DNA of 64,000 bases from Stenocarpella maydis. Its lineage: Eukaryota > Ascomycota > Sordariomycetes > Diaporthales > Diaporthaceae. Each line of letters begins with the position of its first letter. The stretch's first letter is position 1. Position numbers and translations under genes: made by a program. Below the pieces are notes generated by a model that did no database searches, was not told the origin of the DNA, and saw only the letters and a list, made by a program, of their open reading frames with translations. Location of the stretch: the NCBI GenBank assembly GCA_002270565.1, contig NQMI01000013.1, forward strand, positions 545,102 through 609,101, given 5' to 3'. Positions 44,168-56,397 of this stretch are shown here, in pieces.

Positions 44168-45630
44168 CAATAGAATAATGCTATAGGGTTGGAGATTTAG
44201 AGCTGCTTGCTATCATTAATGCCATTGCAACCTAGCAATACTATTTGCAATTCTCTTAATATACTATTACTATTATAATGGACCACCTTAACCTAAAATA
44301 CTAGTACTTAAAGCAGAACCTCTCCGCAAGATAGCTGCATTAGCTTGATGCCCTTGCATTAGTAGATATAGTGATTGAATATAAATCAGGGGATAAGAAC
44401 CCTACGGATAGTCTCTCTTAACAACCTAACTATATGCACAAGGGATAAGATAAGGATAAGCTATAAAGATTAAGTGACTTTATAGCGCTAAGAGAAGTAA
44501 GAAGCCATAATTGCAACTGCTAGAGTGCAGACTTGCATGTGGGAGAAGAAGGCCTTGAATACCGTAAAGAAGCAGCATTAAAGCATATAGTACGCTTAGC
44601 GCATACAGCCGCTTGGGACCAAAGTGCACATTCAAGTACCCTTCCACATAAAGCAGAAGAGCGAAGCGCGGCAATAGTGAAGACGCAGCTTGAACAACTA
44701 ATAATAGCGCACTTATAGACCTTATAATAAGAAGACATTTTTATACAAAGCGAAGCATAGCGCAGGAGGCGCGAGCAATGCGTAAAAGCTAGGAAGATGT
44801 AGCGTCTATAAGATAGGCTGCTATACTTTAGAAATAGGGTTTATATACTAGATAACCCGGCTACGCGAATGTAATTACTACATACCTATTATAAGGATTA
44901 GATAGCGGGACACCTTGGCATAAGCAAGATAATAAGGCTACTTATATGCTGTTACTACTGGAACTCCTTACCTAAAGACGTAAAACAGTTTGTTAATACT
45001 TATATAGTATGCTAGCGCACCAAAACGCCCAAGCATAAACCACTCAGCTTCCTCATACTGCTACCGCTGCCCTTGCAACCATGGGAGGAAATCTTAATGG
45101 ACTTTGTTACTAGGTTACTACCCTTAATCAACCCGTATAATAATAAGCCCTATAACTTAATCCTTATAATTATAAATGAGTTTATAAAATATGCGCTCTA
45201 TATTGCAACAACCTTATAGTTAATAAGTAGCGGCCTTATGGATATACTTATAAAGCAAGTCTTTATAATATTCAGGGTCCTTAAGGGAATTATATTAAAT
45301 AGAGGGAGTCTCTTTACCAGCCATTTTTAGTTAGAACTTTATGCAAACCTAGGGATAAAGTAGCGCCTAAGCACTACATTCTACCTATAGACAGACAGTT
45401 AGACGGAACAATAAAATTAAAACCTTGAATATTACCTCCACATATATAGGAATATTGAATAAACCGATTGGGCGCAGCTCTTTTACTTTGCATAATTTGC
45501 ATATAATAATTTAATGCATTTAATAATTAAAACCAGCCCTGCATTTACCCTATTTAGATATAACCTATAAATACCTACTAATGCACCTTTCTTAAAGGAA
45601 ACTAATATTCCCTAAGCAATTAGGATAAGT
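44168..45630 (+). pseudogene. Chromodomain Ty3/gypsy pol, RNase H and integrase part (left piece)
   Basis: Plus-strand coding sense with many RIP-type stops. The RNase H end is IEYKSGDKNPTDSLS. The integrase zinc finger is HLGISKIIRLLICCYYWNSL with CxRTKTPKHK. The core has LMDFVTRLLP (first Asp), NRGSLFTSHF (second Asp region) and the LYFAxFAYNN motif. The order and words match Tf1-like fungal chromoviruses. The piece stops at 45630 (AIRIS) and the same frame resumes at 53701 (KDIRSAYARI), where another element has been inserted. Confidence 0.8.
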
Positions 45631-46091
45631 TGTAATGATCAAAGGGTTCCCGAGTACGCTAAACCTGGAAGATCAAGGGTTTATGTTCGGAATACATTGT
45701 TAGGCGGTTGTTAAGCAATATTGTTGACTGATAATGATCACTAGCTATGAGGCTATCTAAGGTTGGGATTGAATACTTAGATTAACGACTGAAGAGTCTG
45801 TTCTATGAAAACTATCTACTGTGGTGATAACCATGTCCGTATATATGTTCCGACTCTTCAGTGGCTTGCAGGCTCGCACGCGGAGCCATCGAGCCTTTGC
45901 ATAAGGCTTGATACTTCATCCTTTGAGCGGGCTTGTGTGGCTTGCAATCAAGCGTTATAAGCTGGACCCTAACCCTAATAAGGTGGCGTTACTGATTGGA
46001 TCAGGCAGGGCACTCCTTTTGGGGGTTACTTCCCGACCTGCAGGGTTATCTTCTGCAGTAGTTAGCCGCTAATGTGTGTTGGCCTATAATA
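45631..46091 (-). repeat. Left (3') LTR of nested gypsy element, 461 bp
   Basis: Plus strand TGTAATGATCAAAGGG to CCTATAATA (original CA changed to TA). It is preceded by the target duplication TAAGT (45626-45630). Adjacent internal sequence on the minus strand is purine-rich (AAAAAGGGAGATAG), the polypurine tract. Confidence 0.88.
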
Positions 46092-46289
46092 CTATCTCCC
46101 TTTTTGCTTCTTTTGTCCTTAAAAGTGTTCCGTAAGTTATTTTTATTTGTTAGTACCTCTGTTTATGCCTTTCTAATCCATTATATTATCTGGAGTTAAG
46201 GATTCTTAGGTTTCTAAATTATCTCATTATTCCAGGAAGGTTAAGCAATGTGATTTCTTGTTATTTACTATTCTATAGAACGCTATTAT

Positions 46290-46760
46290 TATGCGGCCTT
46301 ATTCTTCTTGCGAGGCATAGGGCATTAAGAGTTGCAAGGTCTTAGAGAAGGCCTCTAGTTATTATACTAAGTGCATTTAGTAGCAGCAGTTAAAGTATGA
46401 TATTTTGGAACTAAATAACTCTAAGGACCTTTTATATATCTCAGCTTAGTACTAAAAATTAGAGGATGAGATTAAAGAGTTAGAGGAGAAGCTCCTTTAT
46501 TTATATAAGTAGAAGCATATATGGTATAAGCGGATATTTTAGGCTATCCATTAGGGTTTATTAAATTTGGATGAGTTAGATTGTGTGGAGAAGGAGGAAG
46601 CTAATGCTGAGTAGAGGTGGATCGCTAAGTAGTCTGCTAAGGTGGTTCACTAAAGTTCTACTAAGGAGGCTGGTAGGATGGTAGTATAGGAAGTATAGCT
46701 GTATTCTAAGGGTAAAGTAGGAGTTTTTAATTAGAGTTCCTTGATGGATAATGGTATTAG
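46290..46760 (+). pseudogene. Antisense coiled-coil coding remnant in the gypsy 3' internal region
   Basis: Same remnant as at 36,290-36,800, on the strand opposite to pol: LEDEIKELEEKLL, then LLNLDELDCVEKEEANAE. Stops are TAG and TAA at Gln-like codons. Present at the same place in two copies, so it belongs to the element. Function unknown; the sequence predicts a long coiled coil. Confidence 0.5.
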
Positions 46761-47299
46761 TTGGTCAGAATTTATAGGTATTAGTAATAAGGGTAGTAAA
46801 GGAAATGTGCCTGTGGGTGGCTTGTCTTAGTGCCTGATTTTTATTACTGGGAATGGAACTTGTTTAACCGTTGTCTGACTAATTCTAGCTTCTAGCTATC
46901 CTTAGTTTACTGGTTATGCTATATTATTCCGGTCTTGTTTTTTTTTCTGTGACTAGTATTTGCTGGGGTATGGGGTGTGGATATTGGTATTTGTTTAGAT
47001 GGGTTTTGGGTATGACTAATATTTGGGTTGTTGGTTGGATAGTGCGACTAGTATTGGTGTGTTTTTCTGAGGAGTTGATTAGCTGCTGGCTTCCGGTTAT
47101 TCCCATTATAACTAGTCTCTTGTTGGTTGTTTTCCCTATTTTAGCTGTAAAGTCTAGGGTTTATTATGTGGTTTTATTATAATGTTGGTTTATTGTGGCT
47201 TATTGTGTGTAGGGTTTTCAGGCTGCGTTTCTGGTTTCTGGGACTATTCTATAGTGGTTTATATATAGTACTTTTTAAGTTCATTATAATAGTAGGTTA

Positions 47300-50200
47300 A
47301 GTTTTAGGCTGGTTCCTATATGTTTTCACTAGAGTTATAGCCTTTCCACTTGATGAGGTACTCCATTATTCCTTAGTATTATCTTAAGTCTATAATATTC
47401 TCTACTTTATATTCCTTATTATATTTATTAAGGGTTTTAATTCATATTTTAAGTTTTATATTTTTATATACTAGTTCTAAGAGTAAGATATAAAAGACTG
47501 GGTGTTATTTTATTCCTTTAGGTAGTAAGAGTTTATAATTAGTATCTAAAAGTTTTCTTAAAATTTTAAAGGGGCTAATTTTCTTATAGTTAAGCTTTTT
47601 ATTAGGTTACTTAGTTTTAATATTTCAGTAAAGGAGGTAAACCTTATCTCCCTCCTTAAGAATTAATCTCTTAATTCTTTTCTAATTTATATATTTTAAT
47701 ATTTATTTTTATATAAAAGAAAGTTCTACTTAAATATCCTTCTAGATATATCTCATTCATATTACTTTTTATTCTGCTAATTCCACTAGGGTATTATCTA
47801 GGAGTAATTTATAGTATGCCTGAGGTTTGTATTTATAGAGTGTAAAAAAAGGTAACTGCTTAGTTATGCTAGTAGTTGCGCTATTATAAGCAAACTATAC
47901 TAATGATAGCAGTTTAACCCAATTATCCTATAATTAGTTGATATAGTATTAGAAGTATTATTTCATAATCTAGTTGATTTATTTCATTTATCCGTTTATT
48001 TATGGATATACTGTTATTAAGAGCTTGTGCCTTGCTCTAAGTTGCTTTATTAGTAACTTTTAAAAGTTTAATATAAAGAGCTTATCTCTATCTAAGATAA
48101 TTTTATATAACATTCCATAATTACTTATAATGATTTATAAGAATATATATGTAAGTTCTTCTATAGTGCTGGCTTCCTTATATGGTATGAAGTATATATA
48201 CTTGCTCAGTCTATAAATCACTACCAGAATACTATCATACCATACTCTAGTTAAGGGTTCTTATAAGAGAGGTAGCTTAATGATGAAGTCTAGGCTGATG
48301 GATGACCATACGGCCATAGGTATCAGTAGGGGTTTTAATAATCCATATGGTTTATATCTAGAGGCCTTGTTTTTATTATAGGAGTTGCATTTGCTAATGA
48401 TATCTTAAACCTTCTTTTTAAGGTTAGGGATCTGGTAATTCTGCTAAATTCTTTTGATTGTTGCTATAACACCTTGGTAGCTGTGTGCTGGTGCTTTATG
48501 TATTTCTGTAATCAACTTGTCTTATTGTTTTAAATCGGTAGGGGTTTTTCTGGTTTGGAAGTTGACTCTAATTGTAGCGTTAAGCTTGCGGTTAAGAATG
48601 AGGCTTCCATCTTCTTGGGTTTTAAATACTATTTATTCCGTGGGTGAATTCTTATTCTAATGATTGGGTCTTTAACTTAGTGTGTCTGCCCTTGCATTTT
48701 TAACTCTATCTATATGGATAACCTTAATATTAAATTATAGTAAGAACTCTATATATCTGACTTATTATTTATTAAGAGTTTTAATTATTATAAAGGTTAT
48801 AAGGTTCTTGTGATTTATATAGAGTTTGATCTGCTTTTTAGCTCCTATAAGGTAGTGCTATTATTCCTAGAATGTATATACTATAGCTATGAATTCTTTA
48901 TTTAGTATAGTATATTGGGTTTCTAGTTTATTAAACTTCTTGCTAAAGTTTATAATAATATATATCCTTCCTTAATTATCTTTTTAAGTAAGTTCTCTAC
49001 CCGCAGTATTATCTAAGGCGTTTATATGGATTTTAAATTCCTTCTCTAGGTCTGCTTCCTTAAGTACGGGGTCTTCTATAACCTTAATATCCTTAAGTAT
49101 CTAGAAAGCTTATTATTTAGCATCTATCTATCTAAAGGTATAATTCTTCTTGATAAGGTTTATTAATAGTTTTGCAATATTACTATACTGTGTGATAAAC
49201 TATTAATAGAAGTTAGCATATCTAAGGAATGCCCTAATATCCTTAATATTTCCAGAGGTTGGCCATTCCTTAATTGCTTTAATTTTTCCTTCTTATATCT
49301 TGATTTTCCTTAGTTTGATTGTATACTTGAAATAGTTAACTTTTTGTATATGCTAGTTGCATTTTTCTGGTTCTATTAAGAGATTGGCGTTCTAAAGTTT
49401 TTAGAGAACCTTTTTAATATATTCCTTATAATCATTAAGGTTTTCTGAGAAGATAAGAATATTATCTATGTAGGTAATAATAAAGATATTAAGGTATTTA
49501 CTTAAGACTTAGTTGATTATTTCCTAGAATAATGCAAGTATATTAGTTAATCCAAAAGGCATAATTATTATCTTGTAATATCTATAGCATATTTTGAATG
49601 CTATCTTCCATTCTTCTCCTTCTTTTATTTAGATAAGGTTATATCCATACTTTAAGTTAAGTGCTATAAACCATTTTGCTCCTTTAAGTCGATCCTATAG
49701 TTCCTTAATAAGCAGGAGAGGGTATTAATTCTTAATTATAATATCATTTAATTATTAGTAATTAATACAAAGTTATAGCTTGCTATTCTTCTTTAGTATA
49801 AAGAGGATTAGGTATCCTGCTGGTGATCACGATAGCCTAATGAATTCCTCCTAAAGGTTTTCATTAAAGTATTCTCTAAGTACTTTAAGTTATTCTTCAT
49901 TAAGTCTATAAATGGGCTTAAATTAGGATATTATTCTAAGTTTTAGTAGTATTTTATAATCCCATTATATATATTATAGTAATATAATTTTAAGTTATTC
50001 TTAAAACACTTTCTTAAATTTATAATAGTCTTTTAGTATCTATACCAGTCTATTAGTCTTATCTTCTTCTTTTTCTTCCTTTAGGTAAAGCAGGTATTAT
50101 TATATTTCCTATATTATATGCTAACTGGTTATATTGGAGTGGTAATCTCCTAATTAGCTTTAGTCCCTCTGTAAGGCGCTTGAGTAGCCTAATTCTTCTC

Positions 50201-52962
50201 TGCCTTCCTGGAGTTAGGCCTTCTGTCCGCTCCTAGAGGTATTTATAGGTCCATTTGAGTGCATTACCTATTTGCTATCCTTAGTAATATAACTCCTTCT
50301 CTTACCATTAATTACAACCTTCTTCTAGGGAACGGCATTATCCTAAAAGATCTAGCTAGTAGTCTAATTAATTTAGGGGTTATTCTTTCTTAACTAAGGT
50401 ATTCCCAAGATCAACTAATAATTTATTATCTCAGTAATATTAAATGATAGTAATTCCATATAGTTATAAATCTAAACTGGGAGGGGATTAGTCTCCATAT
50501 TAATAACTCCATTGCTATAAGATACTTCAGTTCCATTTACTATATTGAGTCTATAGGGTTCCCTTTTCTTATGCTATAATAGGTAATATTTATTTACTAC
50601 CTTTGGGGAAATGAAATTCCCTTATGCTCTACTATTGATGAGTGCTGAGCATATATGGACTCCTAGCTCAACCTAAACCGTTAGGTGGCTATAGTTGCTT
50701 GTTGTTGCGCATAAGTACCTCGTGATATAGTTAGTTACTGCCTAAGGTTTTATAGATAGCCCTCCTAGTTTTTTAACTATTTGTCCGCGGCTAGGACCTT
50801 CTTAATGCTCTTGAGATTTCGCTTTATAATGTTTTGTGATTCTTATAGGTTATCAACCAGCTGCTGCATGCTGTAATCCTGTTCCTTTATTATTGGAGTT
50901 TTGAGCAGCAGCCCCTGCTGTCTTAGTAGATGTTAATCTTGAGCCTTATTGAGTATGTATACCTTGCAGGTTGGCTTATTATAATTTGCCCATCCGTTAG
51001 GGTTCTGGAGGCATTTTAAGGGTGTGTAGGAGTCCAGCCTTATTAAGGCGTATCCCGTCTTATTGTATTTTTAGTATAGGTGCTAGTTCTTGAAATTATT
51101 GCGCTTATATGTGTGTTTAACATCCTTGCCTAGATATCATTAGGGAAACTAGTTGTGCTTGGTTTTCTTCCTTATGTGTTCCTTATATCTATTGTAAATA
51201 TATAATACCTAGGAGATGTCTTTGTGCTTGTTGTGTGTTGGATATATGTATCCTGTATCTCCTGGTCTTCTGTATTCCTAAATAGGTTGTCCTATAGTTT
51301 CTTTAAAAGGTCTCCCTGCGATTATAACCGCTATAATGTTAGTTCTTGGGGCTAGAAGGGGCGCTTATCCTAGGTAGTCTTGCAATTCCTTCCACTAGGT
51401 TTGTAGCGCAAGTATGGTCTAAGGGATAGGTTTTCTTTCTATCCTGGGGTTAATCTGTAAGAGTTCCTCCCTATTTCCTACCGCTAGGGTTCTTCCCTGC
51501 TTTCCTAAAGCATTCTTAGGAAATCATCTGGTAGCTTCCTTATTACTGCAGTAAGTAATATAGCTATTATTAAAGCAAGCTATCTAACTAAGCGATATAT
51601 ATGTCTTTCTGGACTCCTAGGGATTCTTCGTTGGTGGGATAGGCTGCTATTATGCCTTATCTTTCTAATATTTCTCGCATTAGGATTTGGTATATTATGA
51701 GAATTATAGATTATTATAAAGGTCTTCTTTATTAGGGTTATAAAAATTACATCCTTTATCTGGGTCTTAATCTGGGTATACCTGATATTAATTATATACA
51801 GTTATTCTATAGATGTAGTACTTATTTATAAGTTCCCATTATAATTTGGACCTGGGTGGTCCTTGCGTATTACGGGTAGCTATATTAGCTTAATAAGTAG
51901 CTTTATTAGCTTATCGGGTTCCTTTGGGTACTAACTTCTAGTCCCTATTTTTCTTTAGAGTCCTACATTCTAAAGCAAAGTATCCCATGTTATTATAGTT
52001 ATAGTATTTAACGTTTTTCTTATCCTTACATTAGGCAATATCCAGCTCTATGGGTCCTACATACTACTCCTACTGGGTGCTTAGTTTCTGATACTTCTTT
52101 CCTATATTTAATTTATACTTATAGAATAAGGTTCATTTAGAAGTTCATCCTTTCTTTTCCAAGAATCATTTATAAAGTCTATTATTAATCTAGATAGCTA
52201 TTTCTATATAGCATAAAAAGTTATCAGGTTGGTTTATAACTTTGCTAAGTTCATCCTTTACTTCATCCTTTAATTTATAGTAGAATATGAATTTCTTTAT
52301 ATTATTAGTATAGTTGATTTTAGTATAGATTTACTGGAATTCTGCTGCATAGTTAATTGCTAAACTGCGCTACTTATAATTCGCTAGGTCCCTTTCTGTC
52401 TGCTATTCCTCATTTAGGTTCTAAAATAGGGACCTAAGGGCATCTTTATAGCCTTTATAGCTGCTAAAAATCTGTTATGTTTCAAGCTTATAGGCTTTAA
52501 ATGATTCTACATTAATAAAGTTAGTTAGGTAGGGTTTAAACTAAGCTAAAGCTTGTCCCTTAAGGAAAGAGAATGTATGCATAACCCTTTTTCCGCTAGG
52601 ATGCGCATCTAGTCCATGGAAGCGCTGGTAGGCTTTAATCTATATTAAGTGTGCCTGAAGTTATTTAGTAGTTCCGTTATAGGGGGCTAGAGTGTTAAGC
52701 TTAATATATTCCTTCATTTAGATTGGGGTATTAATGATATTGGCTCTAGCTTGGAGAGTAGTGATCTTTTATTAAAGCTATTTAATTTCTATATTACATT
52801 AAGCTTAACCTTTCATAAGGAGGTGCAACTGCCTAACCTTATTAACTAGTTCCTGGACATAAGGGTTCATAGTCTTATTATTAGTAAGTTCGTTCAGCTT
52901 GTGGAGAAGGTTGCGGGTAGGGATGGTTATTCCGGAGTCTGATATCATAAAGGGTTCCATAT
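47300..52962 (-). pseudogene. Gypsy gag-pol, heavily RIP-degraded
   Basis: A gag-like start at 52962 reads MEPFMISDSGITIPTRNLLH, followed by RNLLHKLNELTNNK-type helices. The pol region contains the reverse transcriptase blocks MPFGLTN, YIDNILIFS (usual YLDD changed) and NDYKEYIKKVL near 49,400-49,620; RNase H and integrase should lie at about 48,900-47,500 but can be traced only in fragments. No frame is open for more than about 60 codons. Confidence 0.7.
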
Positions 52963-53013
52963 GTAATATTGCTTAAAGTCCGTGTAGTAATGTATAAATA
53001 AGAGTTATTAAAA

Positions 53014-53695
53014 TGTAATAATTAAAGGTGTTAAACGGAACCGCTCAGCAAGGAGTTACCTTAGACTTCGTGCAAGGAGTTACCCTAGACTTTTAGGCAA
53101 GGAGTTACCCTAGACTTGCGAGTCAGGCGATTTTCGCTAAGTACGCCCAGTGCGTGCGTGACGCAAGATGAGTTTGGTGGCCGTGAGTCGATTATTTTNA
53201 CACACGCTGAACTGAATGCTATTTTATAGCACAAATTCATCAGAAAAGGGTTCCTAAGTATGCTAAACCTAGAAGATTAAGGGTTTATGTTTAGAATATG
53301 TTGTTAGGCAGTTATTAAGTAATATTGTTAACTGATAATAATTACTAGCTATAAGGCTATCTAAGGTTGGGATTGAATACTTAGATTGATGACTGAAGAG
53401 TCTATTCTATGAAAACTATCTACTGTGGTGATAACTATGTCTATATATATGTTCCGACTCTTTAGTGGCTTGCAGGCTTGCATGCCGAGCTATCGAGCCT
53501 TTGCATAAGGCTTGATACTTTATCCTTTGAGTGGGCTCATGTGGCTTGCAATCGAGCGTTGCGAGCCGGACCCTAACCCTGATAAGGTGGCGTTACTGAT
53601 TGGATTAGGCAGGGCGCTCCTTTTGGGGGTTACTTCCCGACCTGCGGGGTTGTCTTCTGCGGTAGTCAGCCGCCAATGTGTGTTGGCCCATAACA
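53014..53695 (-). repeat. Right (5') LTR of nested gypsy element, interrupted
   Basis: The two parts, 53014-53028 and 53250-53695, add up to exactly 461 bp once the Copia LTR and one AAAGG are removed. It ends CCCATAACA with the host duplication TAAGT following. Confidence 0.88.
53029..53244 (+). repeat. Copia LTR, copy E, inside gypsy LTR (with gap at 53199)
   Basis: Starts TGTTAAACGGAACCGCTC and ends TTCATCAGA. It is flanked by a 5-bp duplication AAAGG (53024-53028 and 53245-53249), which fixes the true ends of this LTR family. An N at 53199 replaces about 380 bp normally present in the LTR. Since what remains is the LTR's 5' part and 3' part, the gap could hide either the middle of a solo LTR or a complete element. 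Confidence 0.85.
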
Positions 53696-53700
53696 TAAGT

Positions 53701-54219
53701 AAGGATATTAGATCTGCATATGCTAGAATTATACAGTATCTACACCATGCTAACGCTAAGTATATGAAATAGTATAATAAGCAGCACCTGGATAAGAGAT
53801 TTGCTGAGGGTGACTTGGTGATAATATCTGCCAGGCATTTGCAGCAGAAATATAGAAGCAGCAAACTTACAGATAGGTACCTAGGTCCCTTCCGTATACT
53901 TAAAACGATCGGCCCTTATAGACTTGCCAATAAGCTAGACCTCCCTATATCATATTATATCTATAATATAGTTTTAATCTCTACACTTAAACTATTCCAG
54001 CCTTATAATAGTAAAGCGCCCGAGCCATGATCGGATATTGAATTGAATTAGGGTAATATATTTAAGGTTGATATCATATTAGGGCATAGGGGACTATATT
54101 TAGCACGGTAGTACCTTATTTGCTGGAAGGGCTATAGTAGCGATAATAACTCGTGGGAGCTACATTTACACATTGCGGATGACTTAATTTATAAATATAA
54201 GGCGCGGATTAAGAAATGA
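53701..54219 (+). pseudogene. Chromovirus integrase C-terminus and chromodomain (right piece)
   Basis: Continues the frame from 45630. It contains FAEGDLVIISARHLQQKY (GPY/F-type region: LGPFRILKTIGPYRLAN), LFQPYNSKAPEP, then the chromodomain RGLYLAR-stop-YLICWKGYSSDNNSWELH and a stop at 54217-54219. The CWKGY...D..WE core is diagnostic of a chromodomain. Few stops remain. Confidence 0.85.
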
Positions 54220-54437
54220 TGTTAGCGCGCGCTAATGCTGCGCGAGAGATACGCCTAAATAAATATAAAGAGACCTTATATTTGGCTTAAAAAAAAACCC
54301 TAGCACTAATACTATACTTGCCCACCCACCTAGGGATTTAATGTCGCCCCTACAACACCCATATACCGCACCCGCGAGGGCGCAGCGCCCCACCCACCCG
54401 CGTTTTTACTAAAGTTATCACCCCTTAATACCCCACC
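54220..54437. other. 3' flank of the chromovirus element
   Basis: Short AT-rich stretch with CGCGCGC-type words and an A-run near 54290; probably 3' UTR or LTR remnant. No repeat partner seen in this window. Confidence 0.4.
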
Positions 54438-54716
54438 TTACTCCTCTGCCTCGGCCTCGGCCTCGCTGCGCTCATGCAGCACACACACGTCGCGCGCAAG
54501 GCGCTCGAGGGTGTTGGCGCCGCGCTTGAGGGCGATAGCACCCCGGCGGACCAGGGATAGCATCTTGTTATTAGCTATAGCAATAGCAGCAGGCGCAACC
54601 TGTGTAGGCGCTGCGCCCGCACCCTTAGAGGGCAGGGTATAGACCGCCTTGTAAAGGCGCTCTGGGTCGCCCCTTGTGAGGAAAGCAGCAAGGGGGGCGC
54701 GGGTACCAAACGGAAT
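54438..54716 (-). pseudogene. GC-rich coding island, C-terminal fragment of unknown protein
   Basis: A 93-codon minus-strand frame, open between a TAG at 54719-54717 and TAA at 54440-54438, with GC-rich codons unlike the AT-rich surroundings. It contains FGTRAPLAAFLTRGDPERLY, MLSLVRRGAIALKRGANTLE and an acidic tail of Glu/Ala repeats. Upstream sequence is mutated, so this is the preserved end of a larger repeat-borne gene. Family not recognised. Confidence 0.45.
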
Positions 54717-54719
54717 CTA

Positions 54720-56397
54720 ATGCTATATATTAGCAGCGCGGATATATTAGGGGCATAGTAAAATGACTTATAGTAGTATAAATATAGTTCCCATTGTTGC
54801 AATAGGTGTAGCAGCGACCCACACCTATACAGATAATTAGCTATACGCGCGCTGTATGCACGCTTAGCATTTAATAAGGGCCTACTTATTGGACTAGTAG
54901 TAGCATTGGTAGTGGGGATCTTTGAGGAGGTGGCGCATATAGCGCGCATACCACTTGCCCACTATATAGATAGGGCCCGGGGCCTTCTTCTATTTCTTAG
55001 TTGGCTATAATACTGCATTAGTATTGTAAAGGCGCAATATAAATTCATGTAATGCACTATAAGGATGCTGTAGTACTTACTAGAGGGGTGGCGCCAGCAG
55101 GAGAGGGAGGGGAATGGGGAGGCTATATGAAGAATTAGCCAACTATAGCATACACCTATTATGTATATAGTGTATATAAGGGCCCGAGTTAGGAATAAAA
55201 ACTTATAAAGCTAGAGCTAGAAGCGGGAGCAGCAGAAGATATCTAATATAATAATTAATACAAGTATAGCGCCCGCACTATAATATAGCGCTATAGCATG
55301 AGGAAACATAATATAAAACTAATAGTTATTAATATCTAGTAGTAATTATAATGAAGTTAGCAGAGACCTATTATTAAGCATACTTTATATATGCTATGTA
55401 GATAAAGACATGGAACTTACTATTGTTATTATTGTTGCTATTATTGCTGTTACTGCTGCTACTACTTTTATAAAAAGAAAAAGAGAGAAGAAAAGGAAGA
55501 GAGAGGGAGGTTATATATGAATAGCTATGAGGGTGTACTGCTGGTATGATGGTAATAATGCTATTTAGAATAATAGCTAACCCCTAAAGATAATAATAAG
55601 GGCGCTAATAATAGGGATTACCTTAAATAATAAGAAAATCCAGTTAGACCTCTGATTATGCCTTATTACTACTGCAACTAATTAGTATTTCCAACCCTAA
55701 GCAATACTCAACCTAACTATTATTGTATTATACTATAATAAGAGTTGCATTACGCCCTTGGGATTAGTAATGTGCCGGATGTACCGCTATAACTCTCTGT
55801 GTATGTAGCACCTATGTAAGAGAATGGCATTAGGATATTGCTCCTGGGGATAGGAGCTTGGAAGGAAGGGCAGCCTGTTAGGACCTAGGGTTGCATGCTT
55901 AGAGGAAGCATTGAGGAAGCAGTAATATTGCTACCTAGATCTATGCTGGGCCATAAAAGGAATAACTTAGGGCTAGGAAGAATGACTTAACAACCCTTAG
56001 AATGGGTAGAGCATGAAATAAAGGCTAGTTATGACTGCGGTAAGGCCGCGCAGAGATTGCATAGTGTAGATGCGGGTTGGTCTATAAAAGGATAGCTGAG
56101 GAAGGGGATGGGAGAAGGAAGGAGGGGGGGTAACGATTAGTAGCTCCTCGCTCCCGAATATACTGCTCCCTTACTCCGCATACACTGAGCCTACGCTGCA
56201 TGCACTCATTCACTCTACTCGCAACCCTACACCCTGACACATATCCGCTACCTCCACCTCGACAATGAGCCGAAGGGGACACCCGTGACTGGGCTGGACT
56301 GCGGTTTGTCCGAGAGTACCACTCGCTCGCTGCTTTACTGTCCAGGGGAAAGGGAAAGATATCAGAGTGTTGGAGCGCCGTACATCACTCTCTTTCC
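54720..56397. other. Decayed repeat DNA, then upstream region of the next gene
   Basis: AT-rich and stop-dense to about 56,000, with many short tandem words (TAATAATA, TTGCTATTATTG). From about 56,040 composition becomes normal. No complete gene. Confidence 0.45.

Larger units (their letters stand above)
45631..53695 (-). mobile_element. Ty3/gypsy LTR retrotransposon, 8,065 bp, nested insertion
   Basis: LTRs of 461 bp lie at 45631-46091 and at 53014-53028 plus 53250-53695; the right one is interrupted by a Copia LTR. TAAGT flanks both ends (45626-45630, 53696-53700). Removing it rejoins the chromovirus integrase frame exactly (AIRIS-KDIRSA). Internal genes are on the minus strand: a gag-like start (MEPFMISDSGITIPTRN) at 52962, just inside the right LTR, and reverse transcriptase near 49,400-49,620 with MPFGLTNI, then YIDNILIFS. 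Everything inside is saturated with stops and A/T. No recognisable primer-binding site remains. Confidence 0.88.

Noticed and set aside
46916..47182. Hydrophobic 88-codon plus-strand ORF inside the gypsy element
   Set aside because: Lies in RIP-altered T-rich DNA, which makes Phe/Leu/Val-rich chance frames; antisense to pol.
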